From Sphingomicrobium arenosum (lineage in GTDB: Bacteria > Pseudomonadota > Alphaproteobacteria > Sphingomonadales > Sphingomonadaceae), in the NCBI RefSeq assembly GCF_026157085.1, contig NZ_JANPVN010000001.1:1364001-1428000 (forward strand): a stretch of 64,000 bases of DNA, written 5' to 3'. The first letter of the stretch is position 1, and every line of letters begins with the position of its first letter. Made by a program: the position numbers and the translations under genes. Below are positions 38,605 to 46,510 of this stretch, one piece after another. The notes below the pieces were generated by a model, which worked only from the letters and a program-made list of their open reading frames with translations, was not told the origin of the DNA and made no database searches.

Positions 38605-39219
38605 TTATGGCTCAACACTGCGGGCGCGCCAGGCGGCCCAAGCCTTATCAATTTCATCGCGGCCATTTTCACTGAGCAGGGCGCGGACGAACTTGCCGAA
38701 CCCCGAGGGCAGAAGCTCTCGGGCCAGCATCATCAAATGGACATGGGGATGGCCTGGCCGGCCCGCGCGTGCAGGCACATGCATCACCATCACCAAAGGC
38801 GCGCCGTAATTGTCTACCAGCGATCGCGCGAAGCCCCGGGCATCCTCCCAGGCAGCATGCAGGCGCATCGATGACGCGACACCATCGATATCGGGAAAGC
38901 GCACCGTCGTGATGATCACGAGATCTCGCAACCCGCCGAACCCCTGTCGGTCGTAGGCCTCGCACAGCTGTCGGGTCTCCCAACAGTCATCGCCGGCGCC
39001 GGCCGGAAGCAGGACGTCGGCGCGCAGGCACGTCGGGTGAGGCCATTCGGCTCCCCAGTCGTCGGGCGGACTGACGGGAAACAGTCGCTTGCCGACAAAG
39101 CGCGTTGCAGTGAGGCTGCGCTCCCCCCCGGCTTGCGCCACCCCGAACGACAGGTGCTCGGTCTCGCCGACTACCGGGTCGTAATCGAGCCCCGGCGGTG
39201 CCTTTACCCTCTTCGCCAT
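38605..39219 (-). CDS. Hypothetical protein with His-rich HPHVHLM motif (possible mobilization accessory)
   Basis: A 204-residue protein. The start MAKRVKAPPGLDYDP follows GGAAGGAGG. A hydrophobic strand and LVMVMHVPARAGRPGHPHVH then LMMLAREL carry the spaced histidines seen in metal-binding HUH-type relaxase cores (H-x-H), but there is no clear catalytic Tyr motif. C-terminus KAWAAWRARSVEP is basic. It overlaps the upstream gene by one base (TGATG). The nearby MobA/MobL relaxase makes an accessory mobilization or degenerate relaxase role possible; the family is not recognised. Confidence 0.6.
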   Translation of the reverse strand: MAKRVKAPPGLDYDPVVGETEHLSFGVAQAGGERSLTATRFVGKRLFPVSPPDDWGAEWPHPTCLRADVLLPAGAGDDCWETRQLCEAYDRQGFGGLRDLVIITTVRFPDIDGVASSMRLHAAWEDARGFARSLVDNYGAPLVMVMHVPARAGRPGHPHVHLMMLARELLPSGFGKFVRALLSENGRDEIDKAWAAWRARSVEP

Positions 39220-39722
39220 CACGCTGCCTCCTTCCCGAGCGTGAGTGCGGCAATCAGCTTGGCGGCAGCGCAAAGGCCCGCGCTTCGATCTTCGTCCGAG
39301 CCGTATGGCGCGACATAGGACCCGAGCAGGCCGTCACGGGTGATGAGGTAGTGGACGCGCCCCTGCACGGCCACCAGCCAAGTGCGGCGTCCGCGATCGA
39401 TGAAGAGACGGTGCCGGGACAGCGTCGCCCCGCGCGCCACGCTGAATAGCACCTCGTCGAGGACCTCGGGGAAGAAGCCGTGGTGGACGAGGATGACATC
39501 CGCGCTCTCTTCTTGGTGCGCTTTGAGGACCGCCCTATCGAACGCAGGCGGGGCGCACGGGGTTGCGGCGATCACCACGGTTGCGGCGGGCAACAGAAGC
39601 GAGCCCTGGGGCAAGCCGTGGCCGAGCGGCTCGACTTCGGCACGCTCGAAAAGCATCAGCATGAGCGAGATCATCGAATGGCTGACGCTCGAAATGGCGA
39701 CATCGGGGTTGGGTTTGTTCAT
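39219..39722 (-). CDS. Hypothetical protein of the mobile element
   Basis: A 167-residue protein starting MNKPNPDVAISSVSHSMISL with a hydrophobic stretch rich in Met/Leu (SMISLMLMLFERAE). The middle has ADVILVHHGFFPEVLDEVLF and TLSRHRLFIDRGRRTWLVAV, mixed alpha/beta in character, and it ends GKEAA overlapping the next gene. AGGAAATG precedes the start. No family recognised. It forms a two-gene unit with the HPHVHLM protein, downstream of the relaxase on the same strand. Confidence 0.6.
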   Translation of the reverse strand: MNKPNPDVAISSVSHSMISLMLMLFERAEVEPLGHGLPQGSLLLPAATVVIAATPCAPPAFDRAVLKAHQEESADVILVHHGFFPEVLDEVLFSVARGATLSRHRLFIDRGRRTWLVAVQGRVHYLITRDGLLGSYVAPYGSDEDRSAGLCAAAKLIAALTLGKEAA

Positions 39723-39822
39723 TTCCTGGAAGCTCCTTGTTGAGATGGCGGCCCAAGGCCGTCGAGCGTCCCTCTTCATTTCCTCTCCGAAGGAAGCTCA
39801 CTTCACTGGCTCCCTTTGTCAT

Positions 39823-39843
39823 CGGCCGATCGGCAATCGGCCG
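39823..39843 (-). terminator. Hairpin directly after the relaxase gene
   Basis: CGGCCGAT (39823-39830), 5-base loop, ATCGGCCG (39836-39843), a perfect 8-bp stem immediately downstream of the relaxase stop. There is no T-run, so it may stabilise the mRNA end or attenuate transcription into the two downstream genes. Confidence 0.45.
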
Positions 39844-39844
39844 C

Positions 39845-41713
39845 CTATCTCCCTCTAGATTTCCGCCTTTTCTGCTCTTCCAGCAGCTCGAGGTAGCGCT
39901 TGTGTTCCTCGTCGAGCCCGGGCGATGCGTTCCGCTGTCTTGGCGACGGCGTCGTCTCGACGGCGGGGTCGTCCGGCTCCTTGGCTGGTGCTCTCGCTCG
40001 GATATATTCTTCGCCTTCCTTGGTGGACTGCCACGCCAGAAATGCGTCATGCTCGCGCTGCGTGAACATGCCTTTGCGAGGCTCGGGAATTTGCGACCAG
40101 CGATCTCCGAACGGAGATGGCGACGCTTCAATCTTGGCCTTCAAGGCCTCGATCAAGGCGCGAATGATCGGTTCACGCCGCTTCACGTCTTTTCTGAGGC
40201 GCTGCATGATGCGGTAATTCTCGCGTGCCTTCCTAGGCTTGGGCGGCTTGGGCTTTGCGGGCCACATCGGACTGCCGTCGATCTTGTGCGCGCGCACCTT
40301 TTTGCGCCATTTCGCAGTATAGGGCCCGACCCCGACCATGGCGGTTTGCGACAGCGCCATTTTCAGTTTCTCATCCAAGAGTGGAAGGGTGACAACATAC
40401 GTCGAACGAATTGGTCGAGCGCGCCAGTCCTCGATCGCGCCGCATGCTCCCGCAAGGAATCGATCCGTTGTCTGCCTCGCACGATCGAGGCGCAAGGAGA
40501 GCGCAGGGAGCGTGTTGACGGACTGGCGCATTATCTCGACCCGTTTGCTAGAAGCAGTCACGAGTGCCTCATGCCCTGGAGGGTTGACGCAGAGAGCGCC
40601 GACCTCCCTCTTCATGTAGCTCAGCCTTTCGCGCAGCGCCGCTTCAACCTGTTGAAGCTTCTGGTGGCAGCGGCGTAGGTTGAACTCGGTCGTCAGGGTC
40701 ACCTTGCGTAGGACCCCGAGCTGCTTGATCCGCTGCTCGCGTGCTGCCAGTCGTCTGGCAGCCCAGACCGCGTGCTGTCCCTCCTTGTCGGTGGGACAAT
40801 CCTCCCCACGGGCGCGGTTCGAACGCGCCGTATAGCGCTTGGCATGTCCGTATTGCGCGAGGCTGGCGTTCAACTGCTCGACGACGCGCTCGCGCCGGCC
40901 CTTGATGCCCGACGGGCAATTGATATCAGCCTCCTTCCCCAGTGCGAATGACCAGCAATACGCGTTTGTGCGCGTCGCCGGGCGGAGTGAATAGACGATA
41001 TGGCAATGAAAATTGCGTTGGTCGCCGCCCGGGTCTGGTTTGTGAAGCGCAGCAACGAAGGGCAGCCCGCGCTCCCGGAAGAACTCGCAGATGCGATCGA
41101 CTGTCTCGCGGCGTTCGGCCTCGGTCATCTCGAAGGGCAGCGCGACAATCTCGGAGCAGTAGACATTGGCGTTCTTGCGATCGTGTCGTTCGAAATGCTC
41201 GAGCGTTCGAAAGAACGCGGTGAGCTCGCGGCGATCGTCAGCGATGTTCGAAAACCAGCCATTTTCCCCGCCTTCAAGGCCGTCTTCTCGCACGATGTAG
41301 CGCGCGGCGCGGCTCGCCTCGCCAGGTCGCCAGCGGCGCCCCTTCGACGTGAACCCTCGCGCAGTGAAATCAAAGTGGATTGAATGAAATCCGTCGCGGC
41401 CCCGCGTCACACTGGTGCCGACGACGCCCTCAAGAATGCCCTTCTCGCGATGATAAAGGTTGAGAGCCGTCCGGCCTCCAATCCGCGGGCGATGCGTCTC
41501 GGGCACCCTGACGATGGCCCGTCGCCGCATCAGTTCTTCGAGTTCGCGTTCGGCTTCGCGCAGGCGACGACGATGAGCACGGGCCTGACCCTCGTCCTCG
41601 AACCCTTGCACCGCCCGGGCCTTGGCGGCCCTGAACCGCGCACCCCGCGCCTCGGAAAGAGCCTCTCGCAGAGCCTGATTGCGACTTCTCAGCGACTGGG
41701 ATTCGAGCTGCAT
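39845..41713 (-). CDS. MobA/MobL-family relaxase
   Basis: A 622-residue protein that would nick at oriT and start conjugative mobilization. The relaxase metal motif is clear: AALHKPDPGGDQRNFHCHIV with His224, His236 and His238, the spacing typical of MobA/MobL (MobQ) proteins. A plausible catalytic tyrosine lies at EASRAARYIVRED (Tyr139). The N-terminus is a helical basic region and the C-terminal half is Lys/Arg-rich with a long coiled region and a basic end (QKRRKSRGR). AGGAAG precedes the ATG. Divergent from the unknown operon at 41937, with a repeat-filled region between. Confidence 0.85.
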   Translation of the reverse strand: MQLESQSLRSRNQALREALSEARGARFRAAKARAVQGFEDEGQARAHRRRLREAERELEELMRRRAIVRVPETHRPRIGGRTALNLYHREKGILEGVVGTSVTRGRDGFHSIHFDFTARGFTSKGRRWRPGEASRAARYIVREDGLEGGENGWFSNIADDRRELTAFFRTLEHFERHDRKNANVYCSEIVALPFEMTEAERRETVDRICEFFRERGLPFVAALHKPDPGGDQRNFHCHIVYSLRPATRTNAYCWSFALGKEADINCPSGIKGRRERVVEQLNASLAQYGHAKRYTARSNRARGEDCPTDKEGQHAVWAARRLAAREQRIKQLGVLRKVTLTTEFNLRRCHQKLQQVEAALRERLSYMKREVGALCVNPPGHEALVTASSKRVEIMRQSVNTLPALSLRLDRARQTTDRFLAGACGAIEDWRARPIRSTYVVTLPLLDEKLKMALSQTAMVGVGPYTAKWRKKVRAHKIDGSPMWPAKPKPPKPRKARENYRIMQRLRKDVKRREPIIRALIEALKAKIEASPSPFGDRWSQIPEPRKGMFTQREHDAFLAWQSTKEGEEYIRARAPAKEPDDPAVETTPSPRQRNASPGLDEEHKRYLELLEEQKRRKSRGR

Positions 41714-41734
41714 TTTGTGCTTCCTGTGTCAAGG

Positions 41735-41806
41735 AAGGGGGGTGGCTTGGGGGTTGCTCGGTCCGCGCCGCGGGCGAGCAACACTTTGTTGCGCACCACC
41801 CCCCTT
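41735..41806. repeat. Nested inverted repeats upstream of the relaxase (oriT candidate)
   Basis: Outer arms AAGGGGGGTGG (41735-41745) and CCACCCCCCTT (41796-41806), perfect over 11 bp; inner arms GTTGCTCG (41753-41760) and CGAGCAAC (41775-41782), perfect over 8 bp. It lies in the relaxase leader, where oriT sites of mobilizable elements usually are. It could also be an RNA structure that controls relaxase translation. Confidence 0.5.
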
Positions 41807-41848
41807 CAATCGTTCCACCCGCTTATACCCGTGGCTCGATCCACGACC

Positions 41849-41901
41849 GTCAACCTCCCCCTGCAGCTTGATGAGCCATCAAGGTTGGGGGGGAGGTTGA
41901 C
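41849..41901. promoter_or_regulatory. Divergent promoter/operator with nested perfect inverted repeats
   Basis: Outer arms GTCAACCTCCCCC (41849-41861) and GGGGGAGGTTGAC (41889-41901) are perfect over 13 bp; inner arms CTTGATG (41867-41873) and CATCAAG (41877-41883) are perfect over 7. Each outer arm ends in GTTGAC, providing TTGACG -35 boxes facing both ways: to the relaxase (minus) and to the three-gene operon (plus, ATG 40 bases later). A further GCAGG-N7-CCTGC dyad lies at 41905-41921. Confidence 0.6.
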
Positions 41902-41936
41902 GCAGCAGGCTCGGAACCTGCGCTAAACCGATTCGC

Positions 41937-42593
41937 ATGGAACAAGAACCACCACCGACCGACGCGCTTTTCGAGATGCTCGACCATCTTCAAGAACTCG
42001 ACACGGCGCTGGCAAGCGACGTGGTCATCGCCGAAGAGGAGCTATCCGAACTCCAACGCCAAGCGCGTGCTGCGCCTCATCGGCGTGGCGGGCCGGGCTC
42101 GCGCGATGCACAAAAGTACCGTCTCGGCTCTTCGCTGTGGCTTTACGGATTCGAACATTTCGATCCGCAGGAATTAACTGGCATCCTGGCCCATCCGATT
42201 CTGCTGTTGCTCTGGGTGGGCGAGATCGCTCTACGGGCACCCAAAGCGCCCCTCGGGGAACTTCTCGACGAGGCGCTGTCGGATCCAGCACGCGCATCGT
42301 TTTGCAAGCAGTGGGGCCGCGTTATTGAATGGCGCTACCGCAAGGAGCTGTACAACGAAGAGATCAGATCCTTCGAGCGAAGTGGCAAGACAGGTGCGAA
42401 CGCATGTTGGCGCAAGGAAAAGCCGTCGAAGAAGCAGGAGGCGCTCATCTCCACCCTTTGCGACGTACTCGAATTGGCAGATCCATGCCTCAAAACCAAG
42501 GGGGACGCCTACGAGTGGATCCGCGAGCATGGCGGCAACCCCTCTTTCTGGGAAGAGCCGCCATTGCCGCCCGAGTGGGAGATTTTCCTGTGA
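41937..42593 (+). CDS. Hypothetical protein, first gene of an unknown three-gene operon
   Basis: A 218-residue acidic/neutral protein. It begins with a helical acidic segment (DALFEMLDHLQELDTALASD), then HRRGGPGSRDAQKYRLGSSL, a strongly hydrophobic helix (ILAHPILLLLWVGEIAL), and a basic C-terminal half (WRKEKPSKKQEALIST; KGDAYEWIREHGGNPSFWEE). The start has no Shine-Dalgarno sequence but shares GATTCGCATGGA with the recombinase-operon start. The stop overlaps the next gene (GTGA). No family recognised. Confidence 0.65.
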   Translation: MEQEPPPTDALFEMLDHLQELDTALASDVVIAEEELSELQRQARAAPHRRGGPGSRDAQKYRLGSSLWLYGFEHFDPQELTGILAHPILLLLWVGEIALRAPKAPLGELLDEALSDPARASFCKQWGRVIEWRYRKELYNEEIRSFERSGKTGANACWRKEKPSKKQEALISTLCDVLELADPCLKTKGDAYEWIREHGGNPSFWEEPPLPPEWEIFL

Positions 42594-42802
42594 CCCTTTC
42601 ATCAAACCTCGACGAGGCATTCGACCTTTTCGAGAAGCTGCGGCACGAGCTCGACGCCGCAATGACGCAGGCCGAAAACGAACAAAGGGAAGGCCGGTCC
42701 GGATACGACGCGGTTGTGGAGGCGCAGGCCCTCTCACGCGATCTTAACAAGATGGCGCCAGAGCTGATCTTCATGATCGAGCAAGCGAGGAACAAGCTGT
42801 GA
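42590..42802 (+). CDS. Hypothetical small helical protein, second gene of the operon
   Basis: A 70-residue protein started by a GTG that overlaps the upstream stop, and ending in a GTGA overlap with the next gene. The sequence is almost all helix with heptad-like Leu spacing (NLDEAFDLFEKLRHELDAAM ... ALSRDLNKMAPELIFMIEQA), so a small coiled-coil or adaptor. No family recognised. Overlaps at both ends argue that it is translated in fixed ratio with its neighbours. Confidence 0.6.
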   Translation: MTLSSNLDEAFDLFEKLRHELDAAMTQAENEQREGRSGYDAVVEAQALSRDLNKMAPELIFMIEQARNKL

Positions 42803-44319
42803 CCGGTATCCCGGTGTTTCCTGGAAAGAAGGAGGCCAAGAAGCGCAGGCGGACAGTGCAAGAAGAAGCGACCCAGAAGAAGCATCGCGAACTCACCAAG
42901 AAGCGGAAAATCGAGCCTCTCAACTTTGCCAGCCTTGTACCCACTGTGCTTCCTTGGGCGGGGGGCGAGCCAGCGTGGGAACATGACATCGATGCATTGC
43001 GCGAGCGGACACATCGCGAGGTTGCGTACGGCGGTATCGAGCGATTGGCGATCGGTCGTGCACTCTTTGATCCGAATCTGGCGTGCATCACCGAACTGCC
43101 TTTCGGCTTTTTCGACCATAAGCGCGAAGAGATCCCCTCTGAGCTTATCCCTTCGGGCGACGACATCGAGGAAGAACTTTTTTCACTCTGCCAGCGAATG
43201 GTCGTTTGCAATGGCGACGACGCCATCCTCGAACTCGTTTTTGAACCCTGGCCGGGCCGAGGGGATTGGTACGACAAGCTCGAAGCGCACGCCTCTAGGC
43301 TAGCCCAACTCGAGCGATTTGATCGCCCCGTTTATCAGGCACTGGTTGCAGGATATCACGGCGACGTCATCAACGCGATTGCGAAAGATCGGTTATCACT
43401 TTCGATTTCACCCGAGCGAGTGATCGACTTGCTTTATTTCCAGGGCCTCCTCTGGTGCGCGCATGACGTCCAGTTGGCACTGGCGCGCAACGCTTGGGCA
43501 GAGGATCTGCAAGTCGAGGACTTCGTCCAGTCCACCTTGCGCAGATTACAGCCAGGCACGTACGTCGATGCCGCCGCGAAGGCGCAAGAGAATCTTGACA
43601 AGTTTATCGCCCTCCAGACTCTGCCAGAGAGCGAACGGCAGGCGGCTGTCGATGCGATGTCGGCCTCCATCGGCCGATCCTCCATTAAGGATTTGAAGAA
43701 AGCCGTATCTGCAACTGTCCCTGACGTTCTGACTAACACCGATCAAGTGTTGAAGCTGCTCGACAGCTATGCGCAACAGATCCTCTCCGACAATGGCGAA
43801 CACCATCCGTTAGGACCCCTGCTCGCCGATGAGGCCAGCCTGAAGTCGCTTCGTCCGAGTTTTCACCAACAATGGTTCGGGCATACGCTGCAGGAGGTAA
43901 CTGCCATCACGCTGGTGCGCTACCTGCAGGCCGAAACCGAACTTCGGGACATAATTTCGAGTGCCATCGAGGCCACGAAAGTCCGTGGGACGTCAGCACC
44001 GGTAGCGCCGATGAGGCGGTTCGACTTGGCCATGATTGATGAGCGGCCAGTCTGCGACTTCGGCAAGGTTTTGCAGGCGCGGTTTCGAAGGCTCTTTCAT
44101 GCTTACCGGGCTGGCCTGATCAAGGACACCGACTACAGCGGAAAGGAGGAAATGCCGGCAAACGCTGGGAAGACGATGTTTGCGCGTGCTGTCGAGATGC
44201 TGGCAGAGAGCGGCATTCGCAAGAATGGCGACGAAATAGGACCAAGGGACAGCCAACGCAAAAAATTCTACCTGCTGGACGTCATCCCCGAATATCGATT
44301 GAACAATCGTCACGGCTGA
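42799..44319 (+). CDS. Hypothetical 506-residue protein, third gene of the operon
   Basis: Started by GTG within the previous stop. It opens with a Lys/Arg-rich tract (KKEAKKRRRTVQEEATQKKH), then a folded region with DIDALRERTHREVAYGG, an alternating helical middle (FDRPVYQALVAGYHGDVINA), VPDVLTNTDQVLKLLDSY and a C-terminal part (FGKVLQARFRRLFHAYRAGL) ending KKFYLLDVIPEYRLNNRHG. No nuclease, helicase or replication motif can be made out. Codon use is less GC-biased than the backbone. The unit ends at an inverted repeat at 44394-44438. Confidence 0.65.
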   Translation: MTGIPVFPGKKEAKKRRRTVQEEATQKKHRELTKKRKIEPLNFASLVPTVLPWAGGEPAWEHDIDALRERTHREVAYGGIERLAIGRALFDPNLACITELPFGFFDHKREEIPSELIPSGDDIEEELFSLCQRMVVCNGDDAILELVFEPWPGRGDWYDKLEAHASRLAQLERFDRPVYQALVAGYHGDVINAIAKDRLSLSISPERVIDLLYFQGLLWCAHDVQLALARNAWAEDLQVEDFVQSTLRRLQPGTYVDAAAKAQENLDKFIALQTLPESERQAAVDAMSASIGRSSIKDLKKAVSATVPDVLTNTDQVLKLLDSYAQQILSDNGEHHPLGPLLADEASLKSLRPSFHQQWFGHTLQEVTAITLVRYLQAETELRDIISSAIEATKVRGTSAPVAPMRRFDLAMIDERPVCDFGKVLQARFRRLFHAYRAGLIKDTDYSGKEEMPANAGKTMFARAVEMLAESGIRKNGDEIGPRDSQRKKFYLLDVIPEYRLNNRHG

Positions 44320-44393
44320 GTTGAGTTCGGGTTCTCTCCGAGATGTCCGCTCACGACCCATGATAGGGCGACCAGTGACAACTGCTTTCGTCC

Positions 44394-44438
44394 GGCCGGG
44401 CGGAGCGCATGCTGTCGTTGCAGTCTATCCGCCCGGCC
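44394..44438. terminator. Inverted repeat between the unknown operon and the P1B-4 ATPase gene
   Basis: GGCCGGGCGGA (44394-44404) and TCCGCCCGGCC (44428-44438), a perfect 11-bp stem with a 23-base loop, between two convergent genes. There is no strong T-run, so its use as a terminator is likely but not certain. Confidence 0.5.
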
Positions 44439-44538
44439 CAGAGATTTTCATGGAAGCTCAACTAAAGTCCACCATCTAGTGGCTTTTGCCGAGATCGGCG
44501 ACAAGACTATGCAGCTGTGTCCAACCGCATATTTTGCT

Positions 44539-46506
44539 TTAGCGCTCATAGCGAAGAAGGCGCAGAGCATTGAAAACGACGAGAAGTGTCGACCCCTCAT
44601 GCATTATAACAGCGGGCCCGATTCCCAAGCCAAATATGGTCGCGGGAACCAGCAGAGCGACCATGCCCAAGCTGACATAAACGTTTTGGCGGATGATGCT
44701 GCGGGATTTGCGAGACAGGCCGACAGCGAAGGGCAGATGATGCAGATCGTCTGCCATCAAAGCGACGTCCGCCGTTTCAAGCGCGACGTCGGATCCGGCG
44801 GCGCCCATCGCGATGCCCACAGTGGCGCGCGCCATAGCGGGCGCATCATTCACTCCGTCGCCGACCATGGCGACTTTCGCTTCCTGGCTGAGCGCTTCGA
44901 TAGTCGCGACCTTGTCTTCGGGCATCAGGTCGCCGCGCGCCTCGTCCAGCCCCACTTCGGCGGCGACAGCCTCGGCTACCCTGGCGTGATCGCCCGAGAT
45001 CATGAGCATCCGTTCAATGCCAAGCTTGCGCAGTTCCGTCAGCGTCTCTTGCGCGCCGTCGCGCGGCGTATCCATCATACCGATTACGCCGAGATCACGC
45101 CCGCCGTATCGCACGGCCATGGTCGTACGCCCCTTATCGCGCAGCTTTTCGATGGCGTCGGCTGACGGTGTGCCGAGCGGTTCGAGCCCATCCGCACCGA
45201 ACATCTCCGCTTTGCCGATCCATGCTGTCTCGCCTTCGAGCATGGCTTTCACACCGCGTCCGGTCAGGCTTTCCAGACCCTCGGCTTTACGATCCGCTGG
45301 TGCGTCTAGACGCGCCTTGCCATCCCGAACTACAGCTTCGGCCAGCGGATGGTCGCTCAGCGCCTCGACGGCGACAGCGACCTGCAGCAGCTCACTTTCG
45401 TTGGCTCCCATGGCCGGGATAACATCGGTAATCCGCGGCCTACCCTCGGTGAGCGTGCCGGTCTTGTCGAAGGCGATGGCCTTTAGCGTGCCAAGATCTT
45501 CTAGCGCTGCACCGCCTTTCACAAGTACGCCGCCACGTGCTGCGCGCGCTACGCCGGACAGCACGGCACTGGGAGTGGCGATTGCCAGTGCACAGGGACT
45601 GGCCGCGACCAGCACGGCCATGGCACGATAGAAGCTCTCGCTGAAAGGCTCGTCGATCACCAGCGGCGCACAGAGCAACAGCGCGGCCAGCAGTAGCACG
45701 AGCGGCACGAAAATTCGCTCGAACTTGTCGGTCATCCGCTGGGTGGGAGAGCGTTCTGTCTCCGCTGCAGCCACCAACGCGGCAACCTTGCTGAGCGTGC
45801 TTTCGTTCGATCTACGCGTAACTTCGATCTCTAGCGCGCCCATACCATTGATAGTCCCGGCAAAAGTCCGCGAGACCTCATCAACGGCGTCGGTGGCTGT
45901 ACGCGCCGCAGCACGATCTTCGACCGGACGTTTATCGACTGGAATGCTTTCGCCCGTAACGGACGCCTGATTGATGGCCGACTGCCCCTTGATGATGAAC
46001 CCATCGGCTGGCAGGCGCTCGTTGGGGCGGACTAGCACAACGTCGCCGACGACAAGTTCCTCGACCGCGACATCGACTGGCGATCCGTTGCGCAGAACGG
46101 TCGCGCGTTCGGGTGCAAGTTCCGCCAGCGCGTCGATCGAGCGTTTTGCGCGGCTCATGGCGAAACTTTCGAGCGCGTGACCCAGGCTGAACAGGAAAAG
46201 CAGCAGCGCGCCTTCCGCGAATTCACCTAAGATCGCCGCGCCCGCCGCCGCGACTAGCATGAGTGAATCGATTTTGAACCGGCGGTACAGCGCATTCTCG
46301 ATTGCTTCGCGCAGCGTGAACAATCCGCCGAAAAAATACGCGGCGACATACCCTGACACAGGTAACCAATTCGGCGCGCTCGGCACCAGCGTTCCCACCG
46401 CGAACCCAACGGCCAGAGTAATACCGGAAAGGATAGCGAAGGCCAGCTCCATCGGGAGGCCAAAAAGCCTAGCATCCCCATGCTCGTGATTATGCTTCTC
46501 AATCAT
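44539..46506 (-). CDS. P1B-4-type heavy-metal ATPase (Co/Zn/Cd export)
   Basis: A 655-residue P-type ATPase that pumps divalent metal out of the cytosol. The TM4 motif is SPC (VAASPCALAIATP, residues 303-305) and the last TM region has HEGSTLLVVFNALRLL, which together define P1B-4 pumps such as CzcP and CtpD. DKTGT (347-351), SDHPLAEAV and VGDGVNDAPAM are intact. There is no N-terminal HMA domain, only a His-rich start (EKHNHEHG). The ATG is 4 bases after the czcA stop, with GGAG inside its last codons, so it is coupled to the RND pump. Confidence 0.92.
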   Translation of the reverse strand: MIEKHNHEHGDARLFGLPMELAFAILSGITLAVGFAVGTLVPSAPNWLPVSGYVAAYFFGGLFTLREAIENALYRRFKIDSLMLVAAAGAAILGEFAEGALLLFLFSLGHALESFAMSRAKRSIDALAELAPERATVLRNGSPVDVAVEELVVGDVVLVRPNERLPADGFIIKGQSAINQASVTGESIPVDKRPVEDRAAARTATDAVDEVSRTFAGTINGMGALEIEVTRRSNESTLSKVAALVAAAETERSPTQRMTDKFERIFVPLVLLLAALLLCAPLVIDEPFSESFYRAMAVLVAASPCALAIATPSAVLSGVARAARGGVLVKGGAALEDLGTLKAIAFDKTGTLTEGRPRITDVIPAMGANESELLQVAVAVEALSDHPLAEAVVRDGKARLDAPADRKAEGLESLTGRGVKAMLEGETAWIGKAEMFGADGLEPLGTPSADAIEKLRDKGRTTMAVRYGGRDLGVIGMMDTPRDGAQETLTELRKLGIERMLMISGDHARVAEAVAAEVGLDEARGDLMPEDKVATIEALSQEAKVAMVGDGVNDAPAMARATVGIAMGAAGSDVALETADVALMADDLHHLPFAVGLSRKSRSIIRQNVYVSLGMVALLVPATIFGLGIGPAVIMHEGSTLLVVFNALRLLRYER

Positions 46507-46510
46507 GTCT

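Noticed and set aside
38620..38632. CGGGCGCGCCA matching the tRNA-Arg 3' end, a possible second att site
   Set aside because: Only 11 bases, inside a coding region near the recombinase, which would leave out the relaxase; short GC-rich matches like this are expected by chance.
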